From positions 333,849-397,848 of the forward strand of contig CAKQYU010000001.1 in NCBI GenBank assembly GCA_934293575.1: 64,000 bases of DNA. Direction: 5' to 3'. Below are positions 35,102-42,671 of the stretch, in pieces; the stretch's first letter is position 1, and every line of letters begins with the position of its first letter. This DNA comes from an uncultured Lachnospiraceae bacterium (GTDB taxonomy: Bacteria; Bacillota; Clostridia; Lachnospirales; Lachnospiraceae). The translations under genes were made by a program, and so were the position numbers. The notes beneath the pieces were generated by a model that was given only the letters and a program-made list of their open reading frames with translations, was not told the DNA's origin and searched no databases.

Positions 35102-36292
35102 TTAATAAATTTCGTGATCCGGCATTGCCTTTAATACGGCTTTGAAACGGTCAAAGTTTTCTTCAAACAAATCTACAACATCCGGATCAAAATGAATTCC
35201 CTTTAATCGGACAATTTCGTCATGTGTACTTTCCAATGACCAGCCATCTTTATAGTATCGCTGGGATGTTAATGCATCAAATACATCGCATACCGCCATT
35301 AATCGGCTGATATATGCAATCTCTTCCCCTTTCATACCTAAATAACCGCTGCCATCCCATCGCTCATGATGCTGTAATGCAATGGTTCTTGCAATCTGCA
35401 TAATATCGCCGGGACATTTTGCAAGCAATGCTTCTCCATATAATACATGATTTTTCATGATGGCATATTCTTCTTCGGTTAGGCGGTCGGGTTTGTCTAA
35501 AATCTCTTCCGGTATCATTAACTTACCGATGTCATGCATCATTGCGGCAACAGATAATTTTTCCACATAATCCGCAGTAAATCCGGATGCCTCACCTAAA
35601 ATCTTCATATATTCGGCAACACGTCGGATGTGTTCGCCGGTTACTTTGGATTTGCTTTCAGACAGTTCCGCAAAGGCGTAAATCAACTCTTCCTGACTGT
35701 GTTTCAAATCGTTATTGGCATCAATGGTTTTGTTGAGCATAACCATGTTACGGTCTACGATATAATAAGAAAATAAAGTAGTTACCAGTACAAAAACAAT
35801 ACGGATGAAAGCACCGTAAATCAAAGCTTCCACCAAAGTATTATATTCCGATATACCGGAATCCGGACAGATCAGATAATATCGCAATAAAGAAACCCCA
35901 ATAACACAGATACAGTCAATTAATGTTGTAACCACAATTAACTTCCTGTCACAATAAATTGTGGCAATTAACAATGGTAGTGTAACCAATATAATAAAAT
36001 CATAGGAAATAAAGGTACTTAATAAAAATACAACACCCAAAGTACACATAATCACATAATATTTTATCCATTGGTGTTCCAGTTTTAATATGTTAACCAA
36101 TACGGATGGAATCAGTAATAACAAAAAACAGGCGACAAAAATCACTGACACGATATATTTATCAAAATTATAATAATCTGTCATTACAAATATCCATAAA
36201 GAAATCAAAAATAATGTTGCAATTCGTAAGCACTTTGCAGCAAGCTTGTTAACTTCTAACGTATTAATTTTAATTAATAACTGTCGATCCAT
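35102..36292 (-). CDS. Membrane HD-GYP domain protein (possible c-di-GMP phosphodiesterase)
   Basis: A 396-residue protein with about six hydrophobic helices in the first 180 residues, a short linker, and a C-terminal HD-GYP domain (about 205-390). Metal ligands are in place: H and D in AAMMHDIGKL, and HHERWDG. The GYP triplet reads GYL (GSGYLG), a departure from the name-giving motif that may weaken or change nucleotide preference. The downstream S-R-L-M-A-V-C-D-V-F-D-A-L-T-S segment is typical. The N-terminal part looks like a membrane sensor. It is 29 bases after rsfS and is probably part of that transcript. Confidence 0.88.
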   Translation of the reverse strand: MDRQLLIKINTLEVNKLAAKCLRIATLFLISLWIFVMTDYYNFDKYIVSVIFVACFLLLLIPSVLVNILKLEHQWIKYYVIMCTLGVVFLLSTFISYDFIILVTLPLLIATIYCDRKLIVVTTLIDCICVIGVSLLRYYLICPDSGISEYNTLVEALIYGAFIRIVFVLVTTLFSYYIVDRNMVMLNKTIDANNDLKHSQEELIYAFAELSESKSKVTGEHIRRVAEYMKILGEASGFTADYVEKLSVAAMMHDIGKLMIPEEILDKPDRLTEEEYAIMKNHVLYGEALLAKCPGDIMQIARTIALQHHERWDGSGYLGMKGEEIAYISRLMAVCDVFDALTSQRYYKDGWSLESTHDEIVRLKGIHFDPDVVDLFEENFDRFKAVLKAMPDHEIY

Positions 36293-36321
36293 ATTTCCCC
36301 CTATATGTTTATCTGAAATTT

Positions 36322-36669
36322 TTATAAATCAGCCGGATCAATCTGTTTGCCGTCCAGCCATATTTTTTCTAAATTATAAAAAAGACGTTCATCATTATGA
36401 AATACATGTACGATAATGTCATTAAAGTCCATTAAAATCCATCCCGCAGATTGATAGCCTTCGATTTGTCTCGGATGTACTTTTACTTCTCTTAACTTCT
36501 CTTCTACATTATTGGCAAGTGCTTTTACCTGTGTCTGGCTTGAACCACTTCCGATAATAAAATAATCGGTCATAATTGATACATTCGATACATCAATTAC
36601 TCTTAAATCTTCTACTTTTTTATCCTCTAATGCCGATACGGCAATTTTTGCCAGTTCTTTGCTTGTCAT
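36322..36669 (-). CDS. rsfS: Ribosomal silencing factor RsfS
   Basis: Binds ribosomal protein uL14 and blocks subunit joining when nutrients are scarce. The 115-residue protein has the family pattern: LRVIDVSNVSIMTDYFIIGSGSSQTQVKALANNV, then GYQSAGWILMDFNDIIVHVF and the C-terminal R-x-F-Y-x-L-E-x-I-W. It follows yqeK by 9 bases in the conserved nadD-yqeK-rsfS order. Confidence 0.96.
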   Translation of the reverse strand: MTSKELAKIAVSALEDKKVEDLRVIDVSNVSIMTDYFIIGSGSSQTQVKALANNVEEKLREVKVHPRQIEGYQSAGWILMDFNDIIVHVFHNDERLFYNLEKIWLDGKQIDPADL

Positions 36670-36678
36670 AATAAACTC

Positions 36679-37251
36679 CTATTCTTTCTTTGCTTCTGCA
36701 TAATATGCATATGTTTGTTTGGTAATCGGATCGATGTTTGATTCCTTCTTACCCAGATAATTAATTGTATTATACAGGATATGCTTTAAGCAGGTATCCA
36801 AATCGGTATATGCTTCTTTCCGGATTGTTTCGATTTCGGGTAACGGAGCCCGGTTTGGTTCAATATAATCTGCAATATAAATAATTTTATCTAAAGCAGA
36901 CATTGCCGGTTTGCCGGTTGTGTGGCAGGCAATGGCACTTAATATATCTTCATCTTTTACATCATATTTTTCTTTTGCATATACAGCAGATAATTTGGCA
37001 TGCAATAAATCCGGATTTTTGTATTCGCTTTCCGTAATCGGAATGTTCCGTTTGGTTAATTTGGTTATTTTTTTATCATTTGCGACATATTTGGCACAGT
37101 CATGTAATAATCCGGCAATCAGTGCTTTTTCAATATCTACGCCATGTATAAAAGCAAGATTACCTGCGGTATATTCTACTCCCAGACTATGTTCAAAACG
37201 CTTGTCCGGTAATTTTTCTTTTAGTTTCTCTCTCATTTCCAATCGTGTCAT
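36679..37251 (-). CDS. yqeK: YqeK-family HD hydrolase (diadenosine tetraphosphatase)
   Basis: HD-domain phosphohydrolase; family members hydrolyse Ap4A to ADP. Motifs: RFEHSLGVEYTA with the first histidine, AGLLHDCAKY with HD, AIACHTTGKPAMSALDKIIYIADYIEPNR with the conserved H and D. Length 190 is typical. It sits downstream of a terminator that separates it from nadD, so partial independent expression is likely. A 16-bp palindrome (37274-37289) lies just upstream of the start. Confidence 0.93.
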   Translation of the reverse strand: MTRLEMREKLKEKLPDKRFEHSLGVEYTAGNLAFIHGVDIEKALIAGLLHDCAKYVANDKKITKLTKRNIPITESEYKNPDLLHAKLSAVYAKEKYDVKDEDILSAIACHTTGKPAMSALDKIIYIADYIEPNRAPLPEIETIRKEAYTDLDTCLKHILYNTINYLGKKESNIDPITKQTYAYYAEAKKE

Positions 37252-37292
37252 AGTACACCTTCATCAATAAAAAATACTGAAGTCAGTATAAC

Positions 37293-37330
37293 AAAAAAAC
37301 TACGGAATTTCAATGTAACTCCATAGTTTT
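37293..37330 (-). terminator. Terminator or attenuator between nadD and yqeK
   Basis: On the minus strand a stem of AAAACTATGGA with TCCGTAGTTTT (37330-37320 and 37306-37296, one wobble pair) is followed by seven Ts (37299-37293). It splits the otherwise conserved nadD-yqeK-rsfS block. Confidence 0.82.
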
Positions 37331-37342
37331 CTTTGATATTTT

Positions 37343-37981
37343 TTAATTTCTTTGGTAAAGATGATTGCTTTTGATATATTGTAATACCTTTATGGGAAGC
37401 TGCAGGGCTTTCGCCTGTTGTTCCACGCATAAATCTGAATCCGTCTGCTTTGAAAGTGCTTTACGGATTTCATGCGATGAACAGTTTATCTTCTGAATCT
37501 GGATGATGTGAAACGCATTCGCCCGATAAAATGTATTCAGCTCTTCTATTTTTGCCGCGATTGCAAAATCATCGTTTCCGTCACGGCAGGCAACCAGAAT
37601 ATCGGTATACAACAGAATTTTTTCCGGATATTTCCAGGTTGTAAACTGAAATAAAGAGTCTGCTCCCATAATAAAGAAAAAAGAATCGTTTGGATGGTCT
37701 TTTTTCAATTGCCGGAGGGTTTCATAGGTATAGGTGATTCCCTCCCGTTTCAGTTCGTAATCGGAGGCATAAAAGCCTGGATATTCTTCTATTGCCAATT
37801 GAACCATCTGCAACCGGATAAAACCCGGCAGGATGGAGCCGGTGTTTTTATATGCCGGTATATGATTTGGCATAAACAGGATTTCGTCCAATTGATACTG
37901 TTTGTAAGCAGCCTGTGCAATCTGAATATGTCCATTATGGATTGGATTAAATGTTCCACCTATAATTCCAATTCTTGACAT
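37343..37981 (-). CDS. nadD: Nicotinate-nucleotide adenylyltransferase
   Basis: Adenylates nicotinate mononucleotide to form deamido-NAD. The nucleotidyltransferase motif GGTFNPIHNGH is at residues 8-18 and the second signature SSHEIRKAL near the C-terminus; FFFIMGADSLFQFTTWKYPEKIL is the family core. Length 212 is normal. It is in the conserved position between yhbY and yqeK. Confidence 0.96.
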   Translation of the reverse strand: MSRIGIIGGTFNPIHNGHIQIAQAAYKQYQLDEILFMPNHIPAYKNTGSILPGFIRLQMVQLAIEEYPGFYASDYELKREGITYTYETLRQLKKDHPNDSFFFIMGADSLFQFTTWKYPEKILLYTDILVACRDGNDDFAIAAKIEELNTFYRANAFHIIQIQKINCSSHEIRKALSKQTDSDLCVEQQAKALQLPIKVLQYIKSNHLYQRN

Positions 37982-38037
37982 TTTATAACCTCTTTCCTGT
38001 TGATTGTTTACATAAAAATATTATTGCAAACCATTTA

Positions 38038-38328
38038 TTATTTCGGTAATTCAATTTTAGGATTTTTCTTGTTTCTTTTATATAAAACAATTTTTTTCCC
38101 GATTACCTGAACTACCTGGGAATTACTACGTTCTGCAATTACGTTTGCAATTTCTTTCGGATCGTCCAGACAATTTTTTAAAACACCGATTTTGATTAAT
38201 TCCCGTTTATCGATTGCTTCTGTAACGGATGTAATCATTTCCGGCGTAACACTATTTTTACCGATATTTAAAACAGGGTCAATATTCATTGCCAAACCCT
38301 TTAAATATGCTCTTTGTTTACTTGTCAT
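38038..38328 (-). CDS. yhbY: RNA-binding protein YhbY (CRM domain)
   Basis: A 96-residue CRM-domain protein associated with ribosome assembly. The GxxG-type loop is within LNIGKNSVTPEMI, and the N-terminal LTSKQRAYLKGLA pattern and C-terminal V-V-Q-V-I-G-K-K-I-V-L-Y-K strand are typical. It lies 14 bases after obgE, in the conserved obg-yhbY-nadD order. Confidence 0.94.
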   Translation of the reverse strand: MTSKQRAYLKGLAMNIDPVLNIGKNSVTPEMITSVTEAIDKRELIKIGVLKNCLDDPKEIANVIAERSNSQVVQVIGKKIVLYKRNKKNPKIELPK

Positions 38329-38342
38329 GTCTTTTACCTCAT

Positions 38343-39632
38343 TTATTCATAATAATCAAATTCCAGATAGTACATACGAACGACATCGCCTTCTTCAATA
38401 CCGCGTTGTTTTAATTCATCAATAATGCCATTTTCCTTCATGAATTTCTGGAAGAATTCAAAGCCCTTTTCGGATTCTAAGTTGGTATAACCAAGCATTT
38501 TTTCAATCTTTGGTCCTTCTACGATATAAACATGAGGGTCTTTTGGATCAATCTCAATGGTATATGGTTCGTCATTGTTTTCAAATACCGGAACATATTC
38601 CGGTTCAAATTCTACAACGCCCTCCGGAGCATTTTGCACCAGTTCGTATAAATGCCACAATAATTCCTTTACACCGGTACCGGAAACGGCAGAAATTGGG
38701 AACACCTGCATTCCCTGAGGTTCAAATTCTTCCTTTAACAGCTCAATTACCGTTTCTTTTTCCATTTCGTTCATTGCATCCATTTTGTTGGCTGCAATTA
38801 CCATTGGACGATTGGAAATTTCGATATTGTATTTTTTTAATTCATCCATGATGGCATAAATATCATTGATTGGATCACGTCCTTCAACCGATGCGGCATC
38901 CACAACGTGTAACAATACCTTGGTACGTTCAATGTGTCTTAAAAATTGCAGACCAAGTCCGACACCTTCGCTGGCTCCTTCAATAATACCGGGAATATCC
39001 GCAATAACAAATCCTGCACCGTCACTTAAGTCAACAACACCTAAGTTTGGATTTAAGGTTGTAAAATGGTAATTTGCAATCTTTGGTTTGGCATTGGTAA
39101 CACGCGATAAAAATGTTGATTTTCCGACATTCGGAAATCCAACCAATCCAACATCTGCAATAACCTTTAATTCCAATGTGACATATAATTCCTGTGCAGG
39201 CTGACCCGGTTGTGCATATTTTGGAGCCTGCATGGTGGAAGTTGCATAATGCATGTTGCCGTTTCCGCCATGTCCGCCTTTTAGGACAACTACAGGTTCT
39301 GTTTTGTTGGACATATCCATGATTACTTTTCCGGTTTCAAAATCTTTAATAACCGTTCCGGGTGGAACCTTACAAATCACATCTGCTCCGTTTGCACCGT
39401 GGCAACGTCTTTTTCCACCCTCTTCTCCGTCTTGTGCGCAGTATTTACGGACATTACGGAAATCATTTAATGTATTTAATCCTTCATCTACAACAAAAAT
39501 CACATCGCCACCGTTTCCGCCGTCACCGCCATCCGGCCCACCTGCCGGAACATACAATTCGCGTCGGAAACTGACATGTCCGTCGCCCCCTTTACCGGAG
39601 CGAATGAAAATTTTAGCTCTATCTGCAAACAT
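38343..39632 (-). CDS. obgE: GTPase Obg
   Basis: Essential GTPase of late 50S assembly and stress signalling. The N-terminal glycine-rich OBG fold (about 1-158, AGGPDGGDGGNGGD) is followed by the G domain with GFPNVGKST (G1), a switch region with DIPGIIEGASEG (G3), and ANKMD (G4), and by a C-terminal OCT domain (about 345-425). Length 429 matches Gram-positive Obg proteins. It is separated from rpmA by a hairpin. Confidence 0.98.
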   Translation of the reverse strand: MFADRAKIFIRSGKGGDGHVSFRRELYVPAGGPDGGDGGNGGDVIFVVDEGLNTLNDFRNVRKYCAQDGEEGGKRRCHGANGADVICKVPPGTVIKDFETGKVIMDMSNKTEPVVVLKGGHGGNGNMHYATSTMQAPKYAQPGQPAQELYVTLELKVIADVGLVGFPNVGKSTFLSRVTNAKPKIANYHFTTLNPNLGVVDLSDGAGFVIADIPGIIEGASEGVGLGLQFLRHIERTKVLLHVVDAASVEGRDPINDIYAIMDELKKYNIEISNRPMVIAANKMDAMNEMEKETVIELLKEEFEPQGMQVFPISAVSGTGVKELLWHLYELVQNAPEGVVEFEPEYVPVFENNDEPYTIEIDPKDPHVYIVEGPKIEKMLGYTNLESEKGFEFFQKFMKENGIIDELKQRGIEEGDVVRMYYLEFDYYE

Positions 39633-39645
39633 AATCTTTACCTCA

Positions 39646-39685
39646 AAATATAATAATAAAGGCTGGAGAAAGGAACTCTCCAGCC
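39646..39685 (-). terminator. Hairpin between rpmA and obgE (partial terminator)
   Basis: On the minus strand, GGCTGGAGA (39685-39677) and TCTCCAGCC (39669-39661) form a perfect 9-bp stem with a 7-base loop, followed by a T-rich but interrupted tract (TTTATTATTAT). It probably lets only part of the ribosomal-protein transcription continue into obgE. Confidence 0.72.
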
Positions 39686-39701
39686 TAAAGTCACATGTAT
39701 C

Positions 39702-39992
39702 TTATTCGTTAACAGAAACCGGATAGATTGAAACCTGCTTCTTATCTCTACCCTTTCTCTCAAAGCGAACAACGCCGTCAACTAATGCAAATAAAGTATC
39801 ATCTTTACCCTTACCAACATTAAGTCCCGGATGAATCTTTGTACCGCGCTGTTTGTATAAAATATTACCAGCTTTAACGAACTGACCATCTGCTCTCTTC
39901 GCACCAAGTCTCTTAGATTCAGAGTCTCTACCGTTCTTAGTAGAACCCATACCTTTCTTATGAGCGAATAACTGAAGGTTAAGCTTTAACAT
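39702..39992 (-). CDS. rpmA: 50S ribosomal protein L27 with cleavable N-terminus
   Basis: L27, which reaches the peptidyl-transferase centre with its N-terminus. The 96-residue protein carries the Firmicute extension LKLNLQLFAHKKG; in such species the Prp protease cuts after the LQLF segment, exposing the AHKKG end. Prp is encoded immediately upstream in the same operon. A strong AGGAGGTG precedes the ATG. Confidence 0.98.
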   Translation of the reverse strand: MLKLNLQLFAHKKGMGSTKNGRDSESKRLGAKRADGQFVKAGNILYKQRGTKIHPGLNVGKGKDDTLFALVDGVVRFERKGRDKKQVSIYPVSVNE

Positions 39993-39995
39993 GTT

Positions 39996-40322
39996 TTACA
40001 CCTCCTGATTCAAAATCATAATGTATTTCTTTCCATACTTCTGTTCTATTGTAGTAATTCCAAGCATAAATGACTGAAACAATAACTCTGCTTCTTTGCT
40101 TGGCATCGACTTTAAAATGACATTCTGAAAATTAATTTTGGTACTACCATTCAATTCCTTTTCATCATTTGTAAAGTTTTCAAGGGAATTAACTAAATTA
40201 ATATATAATATAGATACTGCACTACAAACGATATCCTTTCCCTTTTTGCCGAATTCGGCATGCCCTTCTAACTGGACACCAACTATCTGGTTGTTTTTGT
40301 TAAATACAGTTACAGTAATCAT
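39996..40322 (-). CDS. prp: Ribosomal-processing cysteine protease Prp
   Basis: Cysteine protease that removes the L27 N-terminal extension. The 108-residue protein has the catalytic pair visible as EGHAEFG (histidine) and DIVCSAVSIL (cysteine). It lies between rplU (8-base gap) and rpmA (3-base gap). No clear Shine-Dalgarno sequence precedes the ATG, while both flanking ribosomal genes have strong ones, so Prp is probably translated by reinitiation after L21 and kept at low level. Confidence 0.96.
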   Translation of the reverse strand: MITVTVFNKNNQIVGVQLEGHAEFGKKGKDIVCSAVSILYINLVNSLENFTNDEKELNGSTKINFQNVILKSMPSKEAELLFQSFMLGITTIEQKYGKKYIMILNQEV

Positions 40323-40330
40323 AGTCTTAA

Positions 40331-40636
40331 TTAAGCGTTAATAGCTGTAATCTGAACTTTTGTAAATGGCTGTCTGTGACCATTCTTCTTATGATAGCCG
40401 GTTTTTCTCTTATACTTGTAAACAACAACCTTCTTAGCCTTGCCATCACCAATTACATTAGCACTAACGCTTGAATTGGCAACTGCATCTCCAACTAACA
40501 TGTCAGAATCGTTGTTAATAGCAATAACATCAAACTTTACTTCAGAACCAGCTTCTGCATTAAGCTTTTCTACTTTAATGATATCACCTTCAGCTACCTT
40601 GTACTGCTTACCACCTGTTGCAATAATTGCGTACAT
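40331..40636 (-). CDS. rplU: 50S ribosomal protein L21
   Basis: Early-assembly 50S protein. Starts MYAIIATGGKQYKV, with the later signature V-V-V-Y-K-Y-K-R-K-T-G-Y-H-K-K-N-G-H-R-Q. Upstream in-frame start codons back to 40657 overlap the AGGAGG binding site, so ATG 40636 is the start (101 residues). First gene of the rplU-prp-rpmA operon, with a structured leader ahead of it. Confidence 0.98.
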   Translation of the reverse strand: MYAIIATGGKQYKVAEGDIIKVEKLNAEAGSEVKFDVIAINNDSDMLVGDAVANSSVSANVIGDGKAKKVVVYKYKRKTGYHKKNGHRQPFTKVQITAINA

Positions 40637-40714
40637 ACGGTTACCTCCTATTATCATTACTCGCCAAGTACGGTGGTATCAAAAGATACACTTCAACCTC
40701 CTTGTGCGGCACAC
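40637..40714 (-). ncRNA. Probable L21 leader (ribosomal protein autoregulatory element)
   Basis: The 78-base 5' untranslated region between the predicted start site and rplU has a GTATC-TTTT-GATAC hairpin and an upstream AAGGAGG. Firmicute rplU genes commonly carry an L21 leader RNA of about this size through which L21 represses its own synthesis. I could not fold or align it, so the family call rests on position, length and the short hairpin. Confidence 0.6.
40641..40691 (-). CDS. Possible 16-residue leader peptide inside the rplU leader
   Basis: GTG at 40691 follows AAGGAGG by five bases and opens a 16-codon frame that ends at TAA 40641, inside the rplU Shine-Dalgarno sequence. Translation would place a ribosome at the stop next to the rplU start and could couple the two. 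The AGGAGG might instead be part of the leader RNA structure. Speculative. Confidence 0.3.
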   Translation of the reverse strand: MYLLIPPYLASNDNRR

Positions 40715-40720
40715 TAGATT

Positions 40721-40749
40721 ATATTAACAAAACTTATATTGCTTGTCAA
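40721..40749 (-). promoter_or_regulatory. Promoter of the rplU-prp-rpmA operon
   Basis: On the minus strand: consensus TTGACA (40749-40744), 17-base spacer, TAATAT (40726-40721); an overlapping TATAAT lies three bases further but at a 20-base spacing. It is placed directly after the rng stop codon. Confidence 0.8.
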
Positions 40750-40770
40750 CAAAATCTTGTATATATTTTG

Positions 40771-41949
40771 TTATTTTTCCTGTTTTTGCTCAAATTGTTG
40801 CATGATTTCATGAATCGGTTTACGGATTTTCTTGCGTGTGATTTCATATAGTTCTAATTTCGTCACATCAATCAGCCGGCTGGTTGTTTTGTCCTTTGCA
40901 AGCTGTTTTGATAAAACTGCCGACAAAGCTTTCTTATTTTCTTCCTGATCCATATTAATGAAATCTACCATAATAATACCGGACAAGTTCCGTAAGCGAA
41001 TCTGTCGGGCAACTTCAATTGCAGCTTCCCGGTTGATTTTAAAGGTATGTTTTTCCCTGTCCTTTTTGCCGATTGATTTACCGGTGTTGACATCGATTAC
41101 CACCATTGCTTCTGTTGGTTCAATTACTAAAAATCCACCGGATTTCAGCCAGACCTTTTTGGATGTTATATGCTTCCATTCTGTTTCCAAACCCAATAAT
41201 TTGTATAAAGGATATTCTTCCTGATAAAGCACTGCCTGTGTAATTTTTTGTGCAACTAAATTATCGTATATTTCCGGAATATCGGTTTTGATTACATCAA
41301 ACCGTTCGAAACCGTAAGAAGATAAAATATTTAAGTACTCCTCTTTTCCTTTTACCAGACATCCGGTATTTTTTTGATAATCAGCTTTTGAAAGAATGTC
41401 TTCCAATTGGGTTGTCAACCGGTCAACTTCTTCTAAAATATCGGAATCGGCTGCATTTTCGCAGGCTGTCCGGAATACATAACCAAACTTTGGGTGTTGG
41501 GGAAGTAATGTAAGTAAATGTTCACACTTCTTTTTATCTTTAATTTTTTTGGAAATCCCCGAATGAAATCCGTCACAGTCAATCGCAACATATTTTCCGT
41601 TTAAACTGATATTCCCAGTTACCCTTGCCTGTTTTAGTTTTAAAGGTTCCTGCTCAATCTGAACCAAAACCGTATCATTTTCGGCTATGGATGTTAATCC
41701 TTTTGGCAGGGTGCGGTTTAAAACACGGCAGGAGCCTTTATCAAGAGGAAGATATCCAACCTGTTCTTTATCCAGTTTTACAAATGCTGCCTGAATATTT
41801 TTTACGACTTTTTCGATGCGGCCGATATAAATATCGCCAACCTGTAAAGTGGGATTCATATTTAACGGATGACATTCCACCAACAGGTCATCTTCGTATA
41901 TCCATAAAAAGATGTGATGATTCAGGGTTGTAATTACAGCTTTATTCAT
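40771..41949 (-). CDS. rng: RNase E/G-family ribonuclease lacking the Zn-link
   Basis: Endoribonuclease for rRNA or mRNA processing. An S1 RNA-binding domain (about 36-125, VGDIYIGRIEKVVKNIQAAFVKL) leads to the catalytic core, with metal-binding D286 in VVIDVNTGK and D329 in IIMVDFINM. The protein ends at about residue 392, right after RKKIRKPIHEIM, where other RNase E/G proteins go on to the CPxC zinc-link that joins subunits. So either oligomerisation differs or this is a minimal form. It sits in the conserved radical SAM pair-rng-rplU order. Confidence 0.92.
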   Translation of the reverse strand: MNKAVITTLNHHIFLWIYEDDLLVECHPLNMNPTLQVGDIYIGRIEKVVKNIQAAFVKLDKEQVGYLPLDKGSCRVLNRTLPKGLTSIAENDTVLVQIEQEPLKLKQARVTGNISLNGKYVAIDCDGFHSGISKKIKDKKKCEHLLTLLPQHPKFGYVFRTACENAADSDILEEVDRLTTQLEDILSKADYQKNTGCLVKGKEEYLNILSSYGFERFDVIKTDIPEIYDNLVAQKITQAVLYQEEYPLYKLLGLETEWKHITSKKVWLKSGGFLVIEPTEAMVVIDVNTGKSIGKKDREKHTFKINREAAIEVARQIRLRNLSGIIMVDFINMDQEENKKALSAVLSKQLAKDKTTSRLIDVTKLELYEITRKKIRKPIHEIMQQFEQKQEK

Positions 41950-41960
41950 AATTTTATCCC

Positions 41961-42671
41961 TTATTCTATATGGGTTCCACCTTCCAATAATGAAACCAGT
42001 TGTCCGTTTTCGTTTTTCATATATGTTTCGATTCTGTGAATCTGATAATCAAATTTGTTATATTCTGCATCTGCTTCCTTGCAGATTGCTTCTATCACGG
42101 AATCCGGCTTTAGATTATATTCACTGCCGGTTGCCAATAACATATAAATTTTATCATCTATAATCTGTAACTGATAAATTCCGGGTTTAATATCTTCTAT
42201 TTTTTCCTGCTTCTTAGTTTTACGAAATACCTCTATGGTATCTTTTTCCAATAAAGTTTTTGCAGCATTTAGCAGGTTGGTTTTTGTTTGATGAAATTCG
42301 GTAGAATCCTTATCGTGAATGGTTATTATATAATCCGATGCTGCAACAATTGACATCGCTTTCTTTGCATTATCCGGTAATAAAACAACGTCATTTACAC
42401 GCATACCCTCTACCATCTGTTCGTTTAACCGCTTGATAAATTCTTCTGAGGATATCAATGAATTAAATTCCGCCTCAAAATATTCACCGTCGCTTGTAAC
42501 ACCCAATGCCAATGGTGCGGCAAAAGACATTAACTGGTGGGGACTGAATCCCTTTGAATATGCAATATCAAGTCCGGCTCTTTTTACTGCCTTTTGAAAA
42601 TAACGCATTACATCCAAGTGACCGATGAATTTCATGGAACCTGATTTTGTATATTTAATTCGAACTTTCAC
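41961..42671 (-). CDS. TIGR03936-family radical-SAM-associated protein (DUF2344)
   Basis: A 236-residue protein starting KVRIKYTKSGSMKFIGHLDVMRYFQKAVKRA and containing F-S-P-H-Q, typical of the DUF2344 family always found with the radical SAM protein encoded just upstream. Its start overlaps the end of that gene by 17 bases, so expression is coupled. In some species the two are fused. Function unknown; an RNA or ribosome-linked modification has been suggested by genome context only. Confidence 0.88.
   Translation of the reverse strand: MKVRIKYTKSGSMKFIGHLDVMRYFQKAVKRAGLDIAYSKGFSPHQLMSFAAPLALGVTSDGEYFEAEFNSLISSEEFIKRLNEQMVEGMRVNDVVLLPDNAKKAMSIVAASDYIITIHDKDSTEFHQTKTNLLNAAKTLLEKDTIEVFRKTKKQEKIEDIKPGIYQLQIIDDKIYMLLATGSEYNLKPDSVIEAICKEADAEYNKFDYQIHRIETYMKNENGQLVSLLEGGTHIE

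Noticed and set aside
39253..39726. 157-codon plus-strand frame opposite obgE
   Set aside because: Mirrors the glycine-rich OBG region; composition artefact.
40718..40749. TTGACA with the TATAAT at 40718-40723 as the rplU promoter
   Set aside because: Spacing is 20 bases; the overlapping TAATAT at 17 bases is a better fit.
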